A DNA stretch of 64,000 bases from positions 1,931,001 through 1,995,000 of the forward strand of contig NZ_WTYZ01000001.1 of the NCBI RefSeq assembly GCF_009827455.1, given 5' to 3'. Position 1 is the first letter of the stretch, and each line of letters starts with the position of its first letter. A program made the translations under genes and the position numbers. This DNA is from Pontixanthobacter aestiaquae (GTDB lineage: Bacteria; Pseudomonadota; Alphaproteobacteria; Sphingomonadales; Sphingomonadaceae). Below are positions 34,942 through 42,920 of the stretch, piece after piece. The notes below the pieces were generated by a model. That model saw nothing but the letters and a program-made list of their open reading frames with translations. It searched no databases and was not told the origin of the DNA.

Positions 34942-36306
34942 ATGGCCAAACCAAAGAAACGTTATATCTGTGCGGCTTGCGGCTCAGTTTCGCACCGCTG
35001 GCAGGGGCAATGTCCCGATTGCGCGGAATGGAACACGCTTAGTGAAGATGTTCCTGCGACAGTGTTTTCGCAAAAACATGATCTGTCGAGCGGGGGCAGG
35101 GCGGTTGAGTTTGTCGAACTTAACGCGCCCGGCGAGGAGCTGGTGCGCCAACCTACCGGCCTTGACGAGTTTGACCGTGCCTTAGGCGGCGGCTTGGTAC
35201 CAGGCTCGGCGATCCTGATGGGCGGTGATCCCGGTATCGGAAAGTCGACATTGCTTTTGCAAGCCGCAGCCAAAATCGCAAAAGATGGCCGCTCGACCGT
35301 CTATGTCAGCGGGGAGGAAGCGGCCGGGCAAGTCCGGATGCGTGCTTCCCGGCTTGGTTTGGCGGATGCGCCGATAAAATTGGCAGCAGCTACGTCTGTG
35401 CGGGACATTCTCACCACGCTTGGCTCTATGGAACCACCCAAGCTGTTGGTCATCGATTCGATCCAGACAATGCACTCCGACACGATCGAAGGGGCGCCTG
35501 GTACGGTGAGCCAGGTTCGCGGCTGTGCGTTTGAACTGATCCGCTATGCCAAGGAAAACGGGACATCGCTCGTGCTGGTGGGACACGTGACCAAAGATGG
35601 CAGTATAGCTGGCCCGCGTGTGCTCGAGCATATGGTCGATGTGGTGATGAGCTTTGAAGGCGAACGCAGCCATCAATACCGTATCCTTCGCGCACTCAAA
35701 AACCGTTTCGGCGCGGTAGACGAGATTGGCGTTTTCGCGATGGCCGGAAAGGGGCTGGAAGAAGTTTCCAACCCTTCAATGCTGTTCCTGTCTGGCCGTG
35801 ATATGCCTCTGGCCGGAAGCGCGGTATTTCCAGCCCTAGAGGGCACACGGCCAGTATTGATAGAAGTTCAGGCTTTGATTGTGCGCTTACAAAGTGGCGC
35901 CACACCGCGCCGCGCAGTGGTCGGCTGGGACAATGGCCGTTTGGCGATGCTGCTCGCGGTCCTCGAGTCGCGTTGTGGGCTCAATTTCAGTTCTGCCGAG
36001 GTTTATCTCAATGTAGCTGGCGGCTATCGGCTGTCAGACCCAGCGGCCGACCTTGCCGTTGCGGCGGCGCTAGTTTCTGCATTGGCGGATAAGCCATTAC
36101 CTACGCAAAGCGTATGGTTTGGCGAGGTTTCACTAGCGGGAGAGATTCGTCCCGTGGCTCATGCCGGATTGCGGTTGCGCGAAGCCGCAAAATTGGGGTT
36201 CACCTCGGGCGCAGGCCCTCAAGATGTGGAAAATTCATCTGGTCTTAACTATCGGCCAGTCAAACAGCTTGCCAACCTCGTTGACCAAGTGGTCGCATCT
36301 GAATAA
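34942..36306 (+). CDS. radA: DNA repair protein RadA
   Basis: A 454-residue RecA-like branch-migration helicase. An N-terminal zinc finger (C10, C13, C24, C27), Walker A GDPGIGKST at 95-103, the RadA-specific KNRFG motif at 253-257, and a C-terminal Lon-protease-like domain are all present. It processes recombination intermediates with RecA. The ATG at 34942 follows GGGATGGC and directly opens the MAKPKKRYICAACG start seen in the family. cvpA follows after 14 bases. Confidence 0.97.
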   Translation: MAKPKKRYICAACGSVSHRWQGQCPDCAEWNTLSEDVPATVFSQKHDLSSGGRAVEFVELNAPGEELVRQPTGLDEFDRALGGGLVPGSAILMGGDPGIGKSTLLLQAAAKIAKDGRSTVYVSGEEAAGQVRMRASRLGLADAPIKLAAATSVRDILTTLGSMEPPKLLVIDSIQTMHSDTIEGAPGTVSQVRGCAFELIRYAKENGTSLVLVGHVTKDGSIAGPRVLEHMVDVVMSFEGERSHQYRILRALKNRFGAVDEIGVFAMAGKGLEEVSNPSMLFLSGRDMPLAGSAVFPALEGTRPVLIEVQALIVRLQSGATPRRAVVGWDNGRLAMLLAVLESRCGLNFSSAEVYLNVAGGYRLSDPAADLAVAAALVSALADKPLPTQSVWFGEVSLAGEIRPVAHAGLRLREAAKLGFTSGAGPQDVENSSGLNYRPVKQLANLVDQVVASE

Positions 36307-36320
36307 CCCTACAGGCCGAT

Positions 36321-36845
36321 ATGACCGGTTTTGACTTCATTGTACTGATTATCGTCGGTGTGGCGGCAGTTGGCGGTTTTTTGCGCGGGTTGGTGCAGGA
36401 AATGTTGTCACTCGCCGCGTGGTTGCTGGCGATTTTTGCCATCCATTATTTGCATACGCCGCTCTATCAGGCACTGGGCGAGTATCTGGAATATAATACC
36501 GCGGTGGCTATTCTCGCCTTCGCATTGCTGCTGCTCATTCCTTATGCCGGCATGAAGCTGATTGCGGGCCGGGCAGGTGAGGCTTCGCGCGCGTCGTTGC
36601 TTGGACCGATTGATCGGGTGCTTGGCTTTGGGTTTGGAGCGATAAAGGGCGCGCTGATTGTAGTTGTGGCGTTTTCGGTGCTGGTCCTCGGATATGACGC
36701 AGCGTGGGGCGTGGCAGGCAGACCGGCATGGATAACAACTGCGCGGACCTATCCGGTGGTCAATGCTGGCGCTGATGGGCTGGTTCAAATGATTCAGGAG
36801 CGGCGGTCCACCTTGAGGGCTGAAGAAGCGGAAGAACCCAATTGA
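36321..36845 (+). CDS. CvpA family membrane protein
   Basis: A 174-residue membrane protein of the colicin V production (CvpA) family with four helices, starting TGFDFIVLIIVGVAAVGGFLRGLVQEMLSLAAWLLAI, the typical N terminus. Members are tied to biofilm or colicin secretion phenotypes and often sit upstream of purF; here it lies between radA and a NifU-like gene. Its stop overlaps the next start (TTGA). Confidence 0.9.
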   Translation: MTGFDFIVLIIVGVAAVGGFLRGLVQEMLSLAAWLLAIFAIHYLHTPLYQALGEYLEYNTAVAILAFALLLLIPYAGMKLIAGRAGEASRASLLGPIDRVLGFGFGAIKGALIVVVAFSVLVLGYDAAWGVAGRPAWITTARTYPVVNAGADGLVQMIQERRSTLRAEEAEEPN

Positions 36846-37297
36846 GCGCGGGGCAAGGTGCTGGCCAGAGTGTCGGGCGGCTCTACACCTCGGAAATTCT
36901 CGGTCTGGCAGTCGAGCTAGCCAACTACCCAATCAACAAGGCCCAAACGCTGCACGCCGAAGTCCGTTCAAGATCATGCGGCAGCACTTTGGCAATTTCT
37001 ATCGACGCAAGTCAGAATAAGTCGATCAGATCCATCGGACTACAGGTCTCCGCTTGCGCTATTGGTCAGGCATCAGCCGCGATCTTTGCCGAATCTGGGA
37101 AAGGCAAAACGAAGGCTGATCTGATGCAGGCTCTGAATGCGTTGGAGGCTTGGCTGGCGAATGATGCAGATGTGCCCGACTGGCCCAAACTCGTGCTGCT
37201 GGTTGATGCCAAAGCCTATCCTGCCCGGCACGAGGCGATCCTGCTGCCGTGGAGAGCGGCAATAGCGGCGCTTTCCAAGGCGGAAACACATGGCTAG
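36842..37297 (+). CDS. NifU/IscU-like iron-sulfur scaffold protein, two-cysteine form
   Basis: A 151-residue protein related to the NifU N-terminal scaffold domain. The first two ligand positions are visible, C46 (RSRSCGST) and C72 (VSACAIGQASAAIF, matching the GCGSAIASSS block of IscU), but no third cysteine follows. Similar two-cysteine proteins occur in alphaproteobacteria, where the true scaffold role is uncertain. It starts with TTG overlapping the cvpA stop, and no ATG fits. The pair is translationally coupled. Confidence 0.7.
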   Translation: MSAGQGAGQSVGRLYTSEILGLAVELANYPINKAQTLHAEVRSRSCGSTLAISIDASQNKSIRSIGLQVSACAIGQASAAIFAESGKGKTKADLMQALNALEAWLANDADVPDWPKLVLLVDAKAYPARHEAILLPWRAAIAALSKAETHG

Positions 37298-37336
37298 AAG
37301 CCGCTCTTAAAGATTCTTGGGGAGGGTCCGACCGCT

Positions 37337-38971
37337 ATGAGCGAAGCCGCAGCACCAACTATTCATGAGCCGAGTGAGAAAGAAATCAGACTCGTTATCG
37401 GCGCTTCGTCCGCAGGGACGATTTTTGAATGGTATGATTTCTTTATCTACGGGACGCTCTTCTACATTATTGGCCCCGTGTTTTTCCCCAGCGGGAACGA
37501 AACGCTCGAAATATTGCTTGTTTGGGCGACCTTTGCGATTGGTTTCGGCTTTCGCCCAGTAGGCGCGATCCTGTTCGGATATCTTGGTGACAAGCTGGGG
37601 CGGAAATACACGTTCCTCGTCACAGTAACCCTGATGGGAATCGCGACCGCGGGTGTCGGCTTAATACCGAGCTACGCTACCATTGGCGTTGCCGCGCCGA
37701 TCATCGTGATTTTGCTGCGTATTCTTCAAGGCCTTGCACTCGGCGGAGAATATGGCGGCGCTGCAATCTATGTCGCGGAGCACGCCAAATCGGACAAGCG
37801 CGGTTTCTATACCAGCTTCATTCAGGCCAGCGTTGCCGGCGGGTTCGTACTCAGCATAGCGGTTGTCATTCTATGCCGGCTTCTGATCCCCGAAGATGAC
37901 TTCATTGCATGGGGCTGGCGCGTCCCGTTCCTGTTATCGATTATCCTATTGGGTATCTCGCTGTGGATGCGGCTGAAACTTAATGAGAGCCCCGTGTTTA
38001 AAGCCATGAAGGAATCGGGCCAGACGGCGGGCAACCCGTTTGTCGAGAGCTTCACTTATCCCGGGAACAAGAAGAGAATTTTCATCGTTTTATTCGGCGT
38101 AACCGGCGTGTTGACAACAATCTGGTACACCGCGTTTTTCTCGGGGCTATCGTTTCTGCGCGGACCGATGCGGGTCGATGACGGCCTAGTCGAAATGATC
38201 TTGCTGATCGCAGGCCTCGTCTCGATGGGGTTCTATATCGTTGTCGGCAAATGGTCCGATACTGTGGGGCGCAAAAAACCAATAATCATCGGGGCGCTGC
38301 TCACTCTGGCGGCACTGTTCCCGATCTTCTGGGCGATGGGCAGCCTTGCCAATCCGGGTCTGGCGCAAGCGGCAAAGGACAATCCGGTCGTCGTCGCAGG
38401 TAGAGAATGTGTTACAGATCCGTTCGCCGAACTGTTCGACCGGACGCAAACACCATGCGGCACGGTTCTTGAAACGCTTACCGCCAATGGCGTGGCCTAT
38501 TCGGTGAATGACGCCGAGGAATTGGGCTTGACCGTTGGCGGGCAAGCCGTGGCGATCGAGGATAGCTGGCTCGAAGACGGCGATGCACGGCGCGATGGCA
38601 TTCTGGCGGCTTTGACCAAACAAGGCTTCGATTTCTCGAAGCAGACCCCGCCGATCGGCAGTGTGCTTGGCATCATCGGTTTGCTGCTCATACTCGGGGC
38701 GCTATCTGCTCTCACATATGGCTCCGTGGCAGCCTTGCTGTCGGAAATGTTCCCGCCAAAAATCCGCTACAGTTCGATGTCGATCCCGTATCATATCGGC
38801 GCAGGATATCTCGGAGGCTTCTTGCCACTGATCGCAGGCTTCATCGTAGCGCGTAGCGGTGATGTCTATGCTGGTTTGTGGTACACTTGGGTCGTGGTGG
38901 CAATTGGCGTCGCAGTCGCATGGTGGGGCCTGCCAGACGGACCGCCGCGCGATTTTGAAGAGAATGCCTGA
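37337..38971 (+). CDS. MFS transporter, metabolite:H+ symporter type, with extra periplasmic loop
   Basis: A 544-residue inner-membrane transporter of the MHS branch (ProP, KgtP, ShiA relatives). The N-terminal SSAGTIFEWYDFFIYGTLFY, GYLGDKLGRKYTF and LRILQGLALGGEYGGAAIYVAEHA are hallmark motifs. Between TM9 (about 310-335) and TM10 (about 440) lies an insertion of about 100 residues with two cysteines (RECVTDPF and TPCGTV) absent from the standard family, predicted on the periplasmic side. Substrate unknown; carboxylates, betaine or amino acids are typical. The last eight bases overlap alr. Confidence 0.9.
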   Translation: MSEAAAPTIHEPSEKEIRLVIGASSAGTIFEWYDFFIYGTLFYIIGPVFFPSGNETLEILLVWATFAIGFGFRPVGAILFGYLGDKLGRKYTFLVTVTLMGIATAGVGLIPSYATIGVAAPIIVILLRILQGLALGGEYGGAAIYVAEHAKSDKRGFYTSFIQASVAGGFVLSIAVVILCRLLIPEDDFIAWGWRVPFLLSIILLGISLWMRLKLNESPVFKAMKESGQTAGNPFVESFTYPGNKKRIFIVLFGVTGVLTTIWYTAFFSGLSFLRGPMRVDDGLVEMILLIAGLVSMGFYIVVGKWSDTVGRKKPIIIGALLTLAALFPIFWAMGSLANPGLAQAAKDNPVVVAGRECVTDPFAELFDRTQTPCGTVLETLTANGVAYSVNDAEELGLTVGGQAVAIEDSWLEDGDARRDGILAALTKQGFDFSKQTPPIGSVLGIIGLLLILGALSALTYGSVAALLSEMFPPKIRYSSMSIPYHIGAGYLGGFLPLIAGFIVARSGDVYAGLWYTWVVVAIGVAVAWWGLPDGPPRDFEENA

Positions 38972-40001
38972 CGCGCCACCGCCAACGCTGCGGCTCCGCA
39001 TTGATACCAGTGCACTCGCCAGCAACTGGCGGACGCTGGATGGCATGAGCGGAACCGCGAAGGCCGGAGCGGCAGTAAAAGCGAATTGTTACGGGCTTGG
39101 CGTTGAAGCATGCGTTCCCGCTTTGCGTGATGCGGGTGCTGAGCTATTTTTTGTCGCCCACTGGAGCGAGGTTGCCGCTGTTGCCCGGCATGTTCCGCCA
39201 GAACAGATTGCAGTTTTGCATGGTCCGATCACGGGCGACCATGCGGCATATGCGCGATCGGTAGGCGTTCTGCCGGTTATCAATTCGGTAATGCAGGCGC
39301 GCATTTGGAGCGACACTGGAGGCGGCCCCTGCCATCTGATGATTGATACCGGCATTAACCGGTTGGGCATAAATCCACATGATCTGGCGGAAGAAGCGGT
39401 TCAGGTATTGGACGTTCAAATACTGATGTCGCATCTTGCTTGCGCCGATGAAGCCAGCCCTATGAACGAGAAGCAGAGGGCCGCATTCACCTCTTGCCAT
39501 TCGGCGATCAAGCATTCGCAGCTTAGCCTTGCCAACAGCGCTGGTGTGGCTCTTGGATCCGACTATCATTTCGATGTCTCCAGACCAGGCCTATCGCTTT
39601 ACGGCGGGATACCACGTGCCGAGCTGGCCGAATTGATCCAGCAAGTTGCCTATCCGGAAACCGCAATCATGCAGGTCCGCAATCTCGTCGCTGGCGATTG
39701 CGTGGGCTATAACGCAACTTTCACAGCCGACTGCGATATGCGCGTGGGGGTGGTCTCACTTGGATACGCCGATGGCTATCTGCGGAGCTGGGCAGGCAAC
39801 GGGTTCCTTACTCACGCCGGCCGCTTGCTCCCGCTTCTCGGCAAAGTCTCCATGGACATGATTGTCATCGACCTCACCAATGCGCCTGAGCTGCTCGAAG
39901 GCGATTGGCTAGAAGTGCCTTATAGTCTGCCCGAGGCATCCCAATCTAGCGGTCTGTCGCAATATGAGCTGCTGACAATTTTGGGGCCGCGCTTTCACTA
40001 A
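38964..40001 (+). CDS. alr: Alanine racemase
   Basis: A 345-residue PLP enzyme interconverting L- and D-alanine for peptidoglycan. Seen: the PLP lysine K39 in AAVKANCYGLG, the substrate-binding region LMIDTGINRLGI, the catalytic tyrosine region VGYNATF, and SLGYADGY. The C-terminal MDMIVIDLTNAP is also typical. The ATG at 38964 lies inside the end of the transporter gene (8-base overlap). Pairing with a transporter of the MHS type hints that the substrate could be an amino acid, but this is only suggestive. Confidence 0.93.
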   Translation: MPDAPPPTLRLRIDTSALASNWRTLDGMSGTAKAGAAVKANCYGLGVEACVPALRDAGAELFFVAHWSEVAAVARHVPPEQIAVLHGPITGDHAAYARSVGVLPVINSVMQARIWSDTGGGPCHLMIDTGINRLGINPHDLAEEAVQVLDVQILMSHLACADEASPMNEKQRAAFTSCHSAIKHSQLSLANSAGVALGSDYHFDVSRPGLSLYGGIPRAELAELIQQVAYPETAIMQVRNLVAGDCVGYNATFTADCDMRVGVVSLGYADGYLRSWAGNGFLTHAGRLLPLLGKVSMDMIVIDLTNAPELLEGDWLEVPYSLPEASQSSGLSQYELLTILGPRFH

Positions 40002-40036
40002 TAAAAGTGTCACAATGAGGGGTAAGTGCACCGCAT

Positions 40037-40086
40037 ATGTTGCGCTGCACATGTTGCGAGTGCTAACGCAACATCAACTGCAACAT
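40037..40086. promoter_or_regulatory. Nested inverted repeats before phaR, candidate operator
   Basis: ATGTTGCG occurs at 40037-40044 and 40051-40058; its inverse CGCAACAT lies at 40067-40074 and TGCAACAT at 40079-40086. The inner pair is a perfect 8-base inverted repeat with an 8-base spacer, and the outer pair differs at one base. The set ends 13 bases before the phaR start. PhaR-type regulators control their own genes in other bacteria through TGC/GCA-containing sites, so this is a plausible autoregulatory site. Confidence 0.6.
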
Positions 40087-40099
40087 AAAGGGCTCTTCC

Positions 40100-40654
40100 A
40101 TGGCCAAGCGCAATGCGCAGACCGGCGATAAGGTCACTATCAAGAAATACGCCAATCGGCGGCTCTACAATACCTCCTCATCAAGCTACATCACGCTTGA
40201 TGATCTCGCCGCCATGACTCGCGAAGGGACCGAGTTCGAGGTGGTCGACGCCAAGTCGGGAGACGACATAACGCATTCTATTCTGACCCAGATTATCATG
40301 GATGAAGAGGCCAATGGTAAACAGATGCTGCCGGTTGGTTTCCTGCGCGATCTGATCTCCATGTATGGCAATTCAATGCAGTCGATGATGCCGCAATATC
40401 TGGAAGCATCCATGGCGAACTTCCGTGCCAATCAGGCGAAGATTCAAGAGGCTTTCAAGCAGGGCCTCGGCAATAACCCGCTCGCCAAGATACACGAGAC
40501 CAACATGGCCATGATGCGCGCCGTTGGTGAAGCGATTTTGCCAGGCGCCAAAGACAGCGAACAATCTGCAGCGCCAAGCCAGAATGACGAGATCGAAGCT
40601 CTGCGCAAACAAATGGCAGAGATGCAAAAGAAGCTCGACGAGATCGATAAGTAG
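40100..40654 (+). CDS. phaR: Polyhydroxyalkanoate synthesis repressor PhaR
   Basis: A 184-residue DNA-binding regulator that senses polyhydroxyalkanoate granules and represses phasin genes and itself. The N-terminal domain (about 10-75) shows KVTIKKYANRRLYNTSSSSYITLDDLA, the family signature; a second PHB accumulation regulatory part (about 75-140) and a C-terminal coiled coil (EALRKQMAEMQKKLDEIDK) follow. No phaC or phasin gene is in the window. The repeat array directly upstream is its likely operator. Confidence 0.95.
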   Translation: MAKRNAQTGDKVTIKKYANRRLYNTSSSSYITLDDLAAMTREGTEFEVVDAKSGDDITHSILTQIIMDEEANGKQMLPVGFLRDLISMYGNSMQSMMPQYLEASMANFRANQAKIQEAFKQGLGNNPLAKIHETNMAMMRAVGEAILPGAKDSEQSAAPSQNDEIEALRKQMAEMQKKLDEIDK

Positions 40655-40699
40655 CGCTGCTACTTCGCCAGCGTCACATCAGACAAAACAGGAATTATT

Positions 40700-42247
40700 G
40701 TGTCTAACATCCGCCACGCCTTAACGGTGAAACGCGCTGACGATTTTGCAGCGTGGTATCAAGAAGTCATCTCCGCCGCTGATATGGCCGAGGAATCGGG
40801 CGTTCGCGGCTGTATGGTGATCAAGCCATGGGGCTACGGTATTTGGGAGCGTGTGCAGTACCTGCTCGATCAGCGGATCAAGGATACTGGCCACGATAAT
40901 TGTTATTTCCCGATTTTCATCCCGCTTTCGAATTTTGAACGCGAAGCGGAGCATGTCGACGGTTTTGCCAAGGAGATGGCGGTCGTCACGCATCACCGCC
41001 TCATCACCAATGGCAAAGGCAGATTGGTGCCCGATCCCGAGGCAAAGTTGGAAGAGCCTCTGGTGGTCCGTCCGACATCGGAAACCATCATCGGCGACGC
41101 GATGGCGCGCTGGGTTCAAAGCTGGCGGGATTTGCCTTTGAAGCTAAACCAATGGGCCAATGTCGTGCGTTGGGAAATGCGCACCCGCATGTTCCTGCGG
41201 ACCAGTGAATTCCTTTGGCAAGAAGGACACACGGCACATGATGGCGAATTGGAAGCCAAAGAGCATACGCTGCGGATGCTTGAAGTGTATCGTGCCTGCG
41301 CAGAGGAGGATTTGGCGATGCCGGTGATTGCCGGTGAAAAACCCGAAAATGAGCGTTTCCCGGGTGCAGTTGAGACCTGGTCGATCGAGGCCATGATGCA
41401 GGATGGCAAAGCACTGCAGGCTGGCACGTCGCACTATCTCGGCACCAACTTCTCCGAAGCGGCTGGCATCAAGTTCCAGAACCAGGATGGCGATCAGGAA
41501 TTGTGCCACACGACAAGTTGGGGGGTTTCCACCCGCATGATCGGCGGCGTGATTATGACGCATGGCGATGATGATGGTTTGCGCGTTCCACCCACCATTG
41601 CCCCATGGCAGGTTGTTATCCTGCCCATGCTGCGCGGCAAGGACGAAGCGGCGGATGCTGCCATTGTAGATTATTGCGACAGCTTGAAAGACTCGCTCAA
41701 AGGCACGGTCGCGTGTGGTGAGAAAGTTCGCGTGATGGTCGATAAAAGCCACGGCAAAGCAGCTGCCAAGCGTTGGGATTGGGTCCGCAAAGGCGCGCCG
41801 GTTGTTGTCGAAGTTGGCAGCCGCGATATGGATAATGGCGTGGTCAGCTTGCTACGCCGCGATGCTTTGTGGGCCGAAAGCGGCAAGCCCGATTTCCACG
41901 CGCCTTCGAAACATGATGCCGCCGAGCAAATTCCGGCCATGCTGGAAGAAATTCAGACCAATCTGTTTGCAGAAGCTCAAGAGCGTCGCGATGCAAATAT
42001 CACGCGCGATATCACGACAATGGATCAGCTTGCGGACTTCTATAATGACAATACGCAATATCCGGGCTGGGTAGAGGTGCAATGGTCCAAACCAACCGGT
42101 GCAGCGCTGGAGCAGGTGGTTGAACAGCTCAAGGGACTCAAATTGACCATCCGCAATGTACCGATGGACGCTGCACCAATCGACCAGCCATGTATTTTCA
42201 CTGGCGACACCGCGGTTGAGCGGATCTACGTCGCGCGCGCATACTAA
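40700..42247 (+). CDS. proS: Prolyl-tRNA synthetase, archaeal/eukaryotic-like type
   Basis: A 515-residue class II synthetase charging tRNA-Pro. Seen: VVRPTSETIIGDAMARWVQSWRDLPLKLNQWANVVRWE (motif 2 region), RTRMFLRTSEFLWQEGHTAH and GVSTRMIGGVIMTHGDDDGLRVPPTIAPWQVVILPM. This is the shorter-core archaeal/eukaryotic architecture without the editing insertion of the E. coli type and with an extra C-terminal domain. It starts with GTG at 40700 behind AGGAATTATT. DUF805 and rnr follow. Confidence 0.95.
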   Translation: MSNIRHALTVKRADDFAAWYQEVISAADMAEESGVRGCMVIKPWGYGIWERVQYLLDQRIKDTGHDNCYFPIFIPLSNFEREAEHVDGFAKEMAVVTHHRLITNGKGRLVPDPEAKLEEPLVVRPTSETIIGDAMARWVQSWRDLPLKLNQWANVVRWEMRTRMFLRTSEFLWQEGHTAHDGELEAKEHTLRMLEVYRACAEEDLAMPVIAGEKPENERFPGAVETWSIEAMMQDGKALQAGTSHYLGTNFSEAAGIKFQNQDGDQELCHTTSWGVSTRMIGGVIMTHGDDDGLRVPPTIAPWQVVILPMLRGKDEAADAAIVDYCDSLKDSLKGTVACGEKVRVMVDKSHGKAAAKRWDWVRKGAPVVVEVGSRDMDNGVVSLLRRDALWAESGKPDFHAPSKHDAAEQIPAMLEEIQTNLFAEAQERRDANITRDITTMDQLADFYNDNTQYPGWVEVQWSKPTGAALEQVVEQLKGLKLTIRNVPMDAAPIDQPCIFTGDTAVERIYVARAY

Positions 42248-42265
42248 GTATCTGGAGAACCTGTC

Positions 42266-42856
42266 ATGATTGCTGCCATCGGATACAATTTGAAACGCCT
42301 GTTTGATTTCAAGGGCCGCGATGGTCGAGGGGTATTCTGGCGGTATTTTTTGTTTGTGGTACTGTTGAACATAGTCATCATGCTTGCGGCCACGATCCCC
42401 GGACTGGTCGGGGTCTTCACTGAAGCCAGCGCAGTCGCCAATCCCAACGACACCGCGGCAGTAGAAGCCGCCGCGCTTGACGCGATGATGGAGCAGGGAT
42501 TGCCGGCAACACTCGTTCGCACGGGCCTTTGGCTCGGTCTTTTGAACATTGCACTGATGGCTGCTGCCTTGGTTCGGCGCGCGCATGATAGCGGGCTCCC
42601 GGGCTTGGTTTTGGCCATTCCGCTTGGACTGCAATTGGTGTGGATGTACTTCTCATACCGACAATTGGATGGCCTCAGCGAAACGTTTCGCGATGCCGTC
42701 GCAACGACTCAGGCTGGCGGTAACCCGGAAGTGCAAGCGGGAATGATTGCCCAAGACCTTATCGGCTGGATGGTCGTGCTGATCATTGTGGCTATCGGGA
42801 TGATCAAATCGCAGCAAACGCCGAACCAATATGCCGATGGACCGACCAAGGTTTAG
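42266..42856 (+). CDS. DUF805 membrane protein
   Basis: A 196-residue membrane protein of the DUF805 family, four predicted helices. The start NLKRLFDFKGRDGRGVFWRYFLFVVLLNIVIML and ALVRRAHDSGLPGLVLAIPLGLQLVWM are the conserved blocks. Function unknown. It lies 18 bases after proS and 64 before rnr. Confidence 0.85.
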   Translation: MIAAIGYNLKRLFDFKGRDGRGVFWRYFLFVVLLNIVIMLAATIPGLVGVFTEASAVANPNDTAAVEAAALDAMMEQGLPATLVRTGLWLGLLNIALMAAALVRRAHDSGLPGLVLAIPLGLQLVWMYFSYRQLDGLSETFRDAVATTQAGGNPEVQAGMIAQDLIGWMVVLIIVAIGMIKSQQTPNQYADGPTKV

Positions 42857-42920
42857 CGACAACATCAGGTAACGCGCCTATTAGAGTGACACCGGCCGAT
42901 ACCCCGTCCATAGGCCGCCT

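Noticed and set aside
40058..40066. GAGTGCTAA, an exact right half of a CIRCE element, before phaR.
   Set aside because: The matching left half TTAGCACTC is absent at the 9-base spacing (positions 40040-40048 read TTGCGCTGC), and the bases fall inside the PhaR-type repeat array, so this is coincidence.
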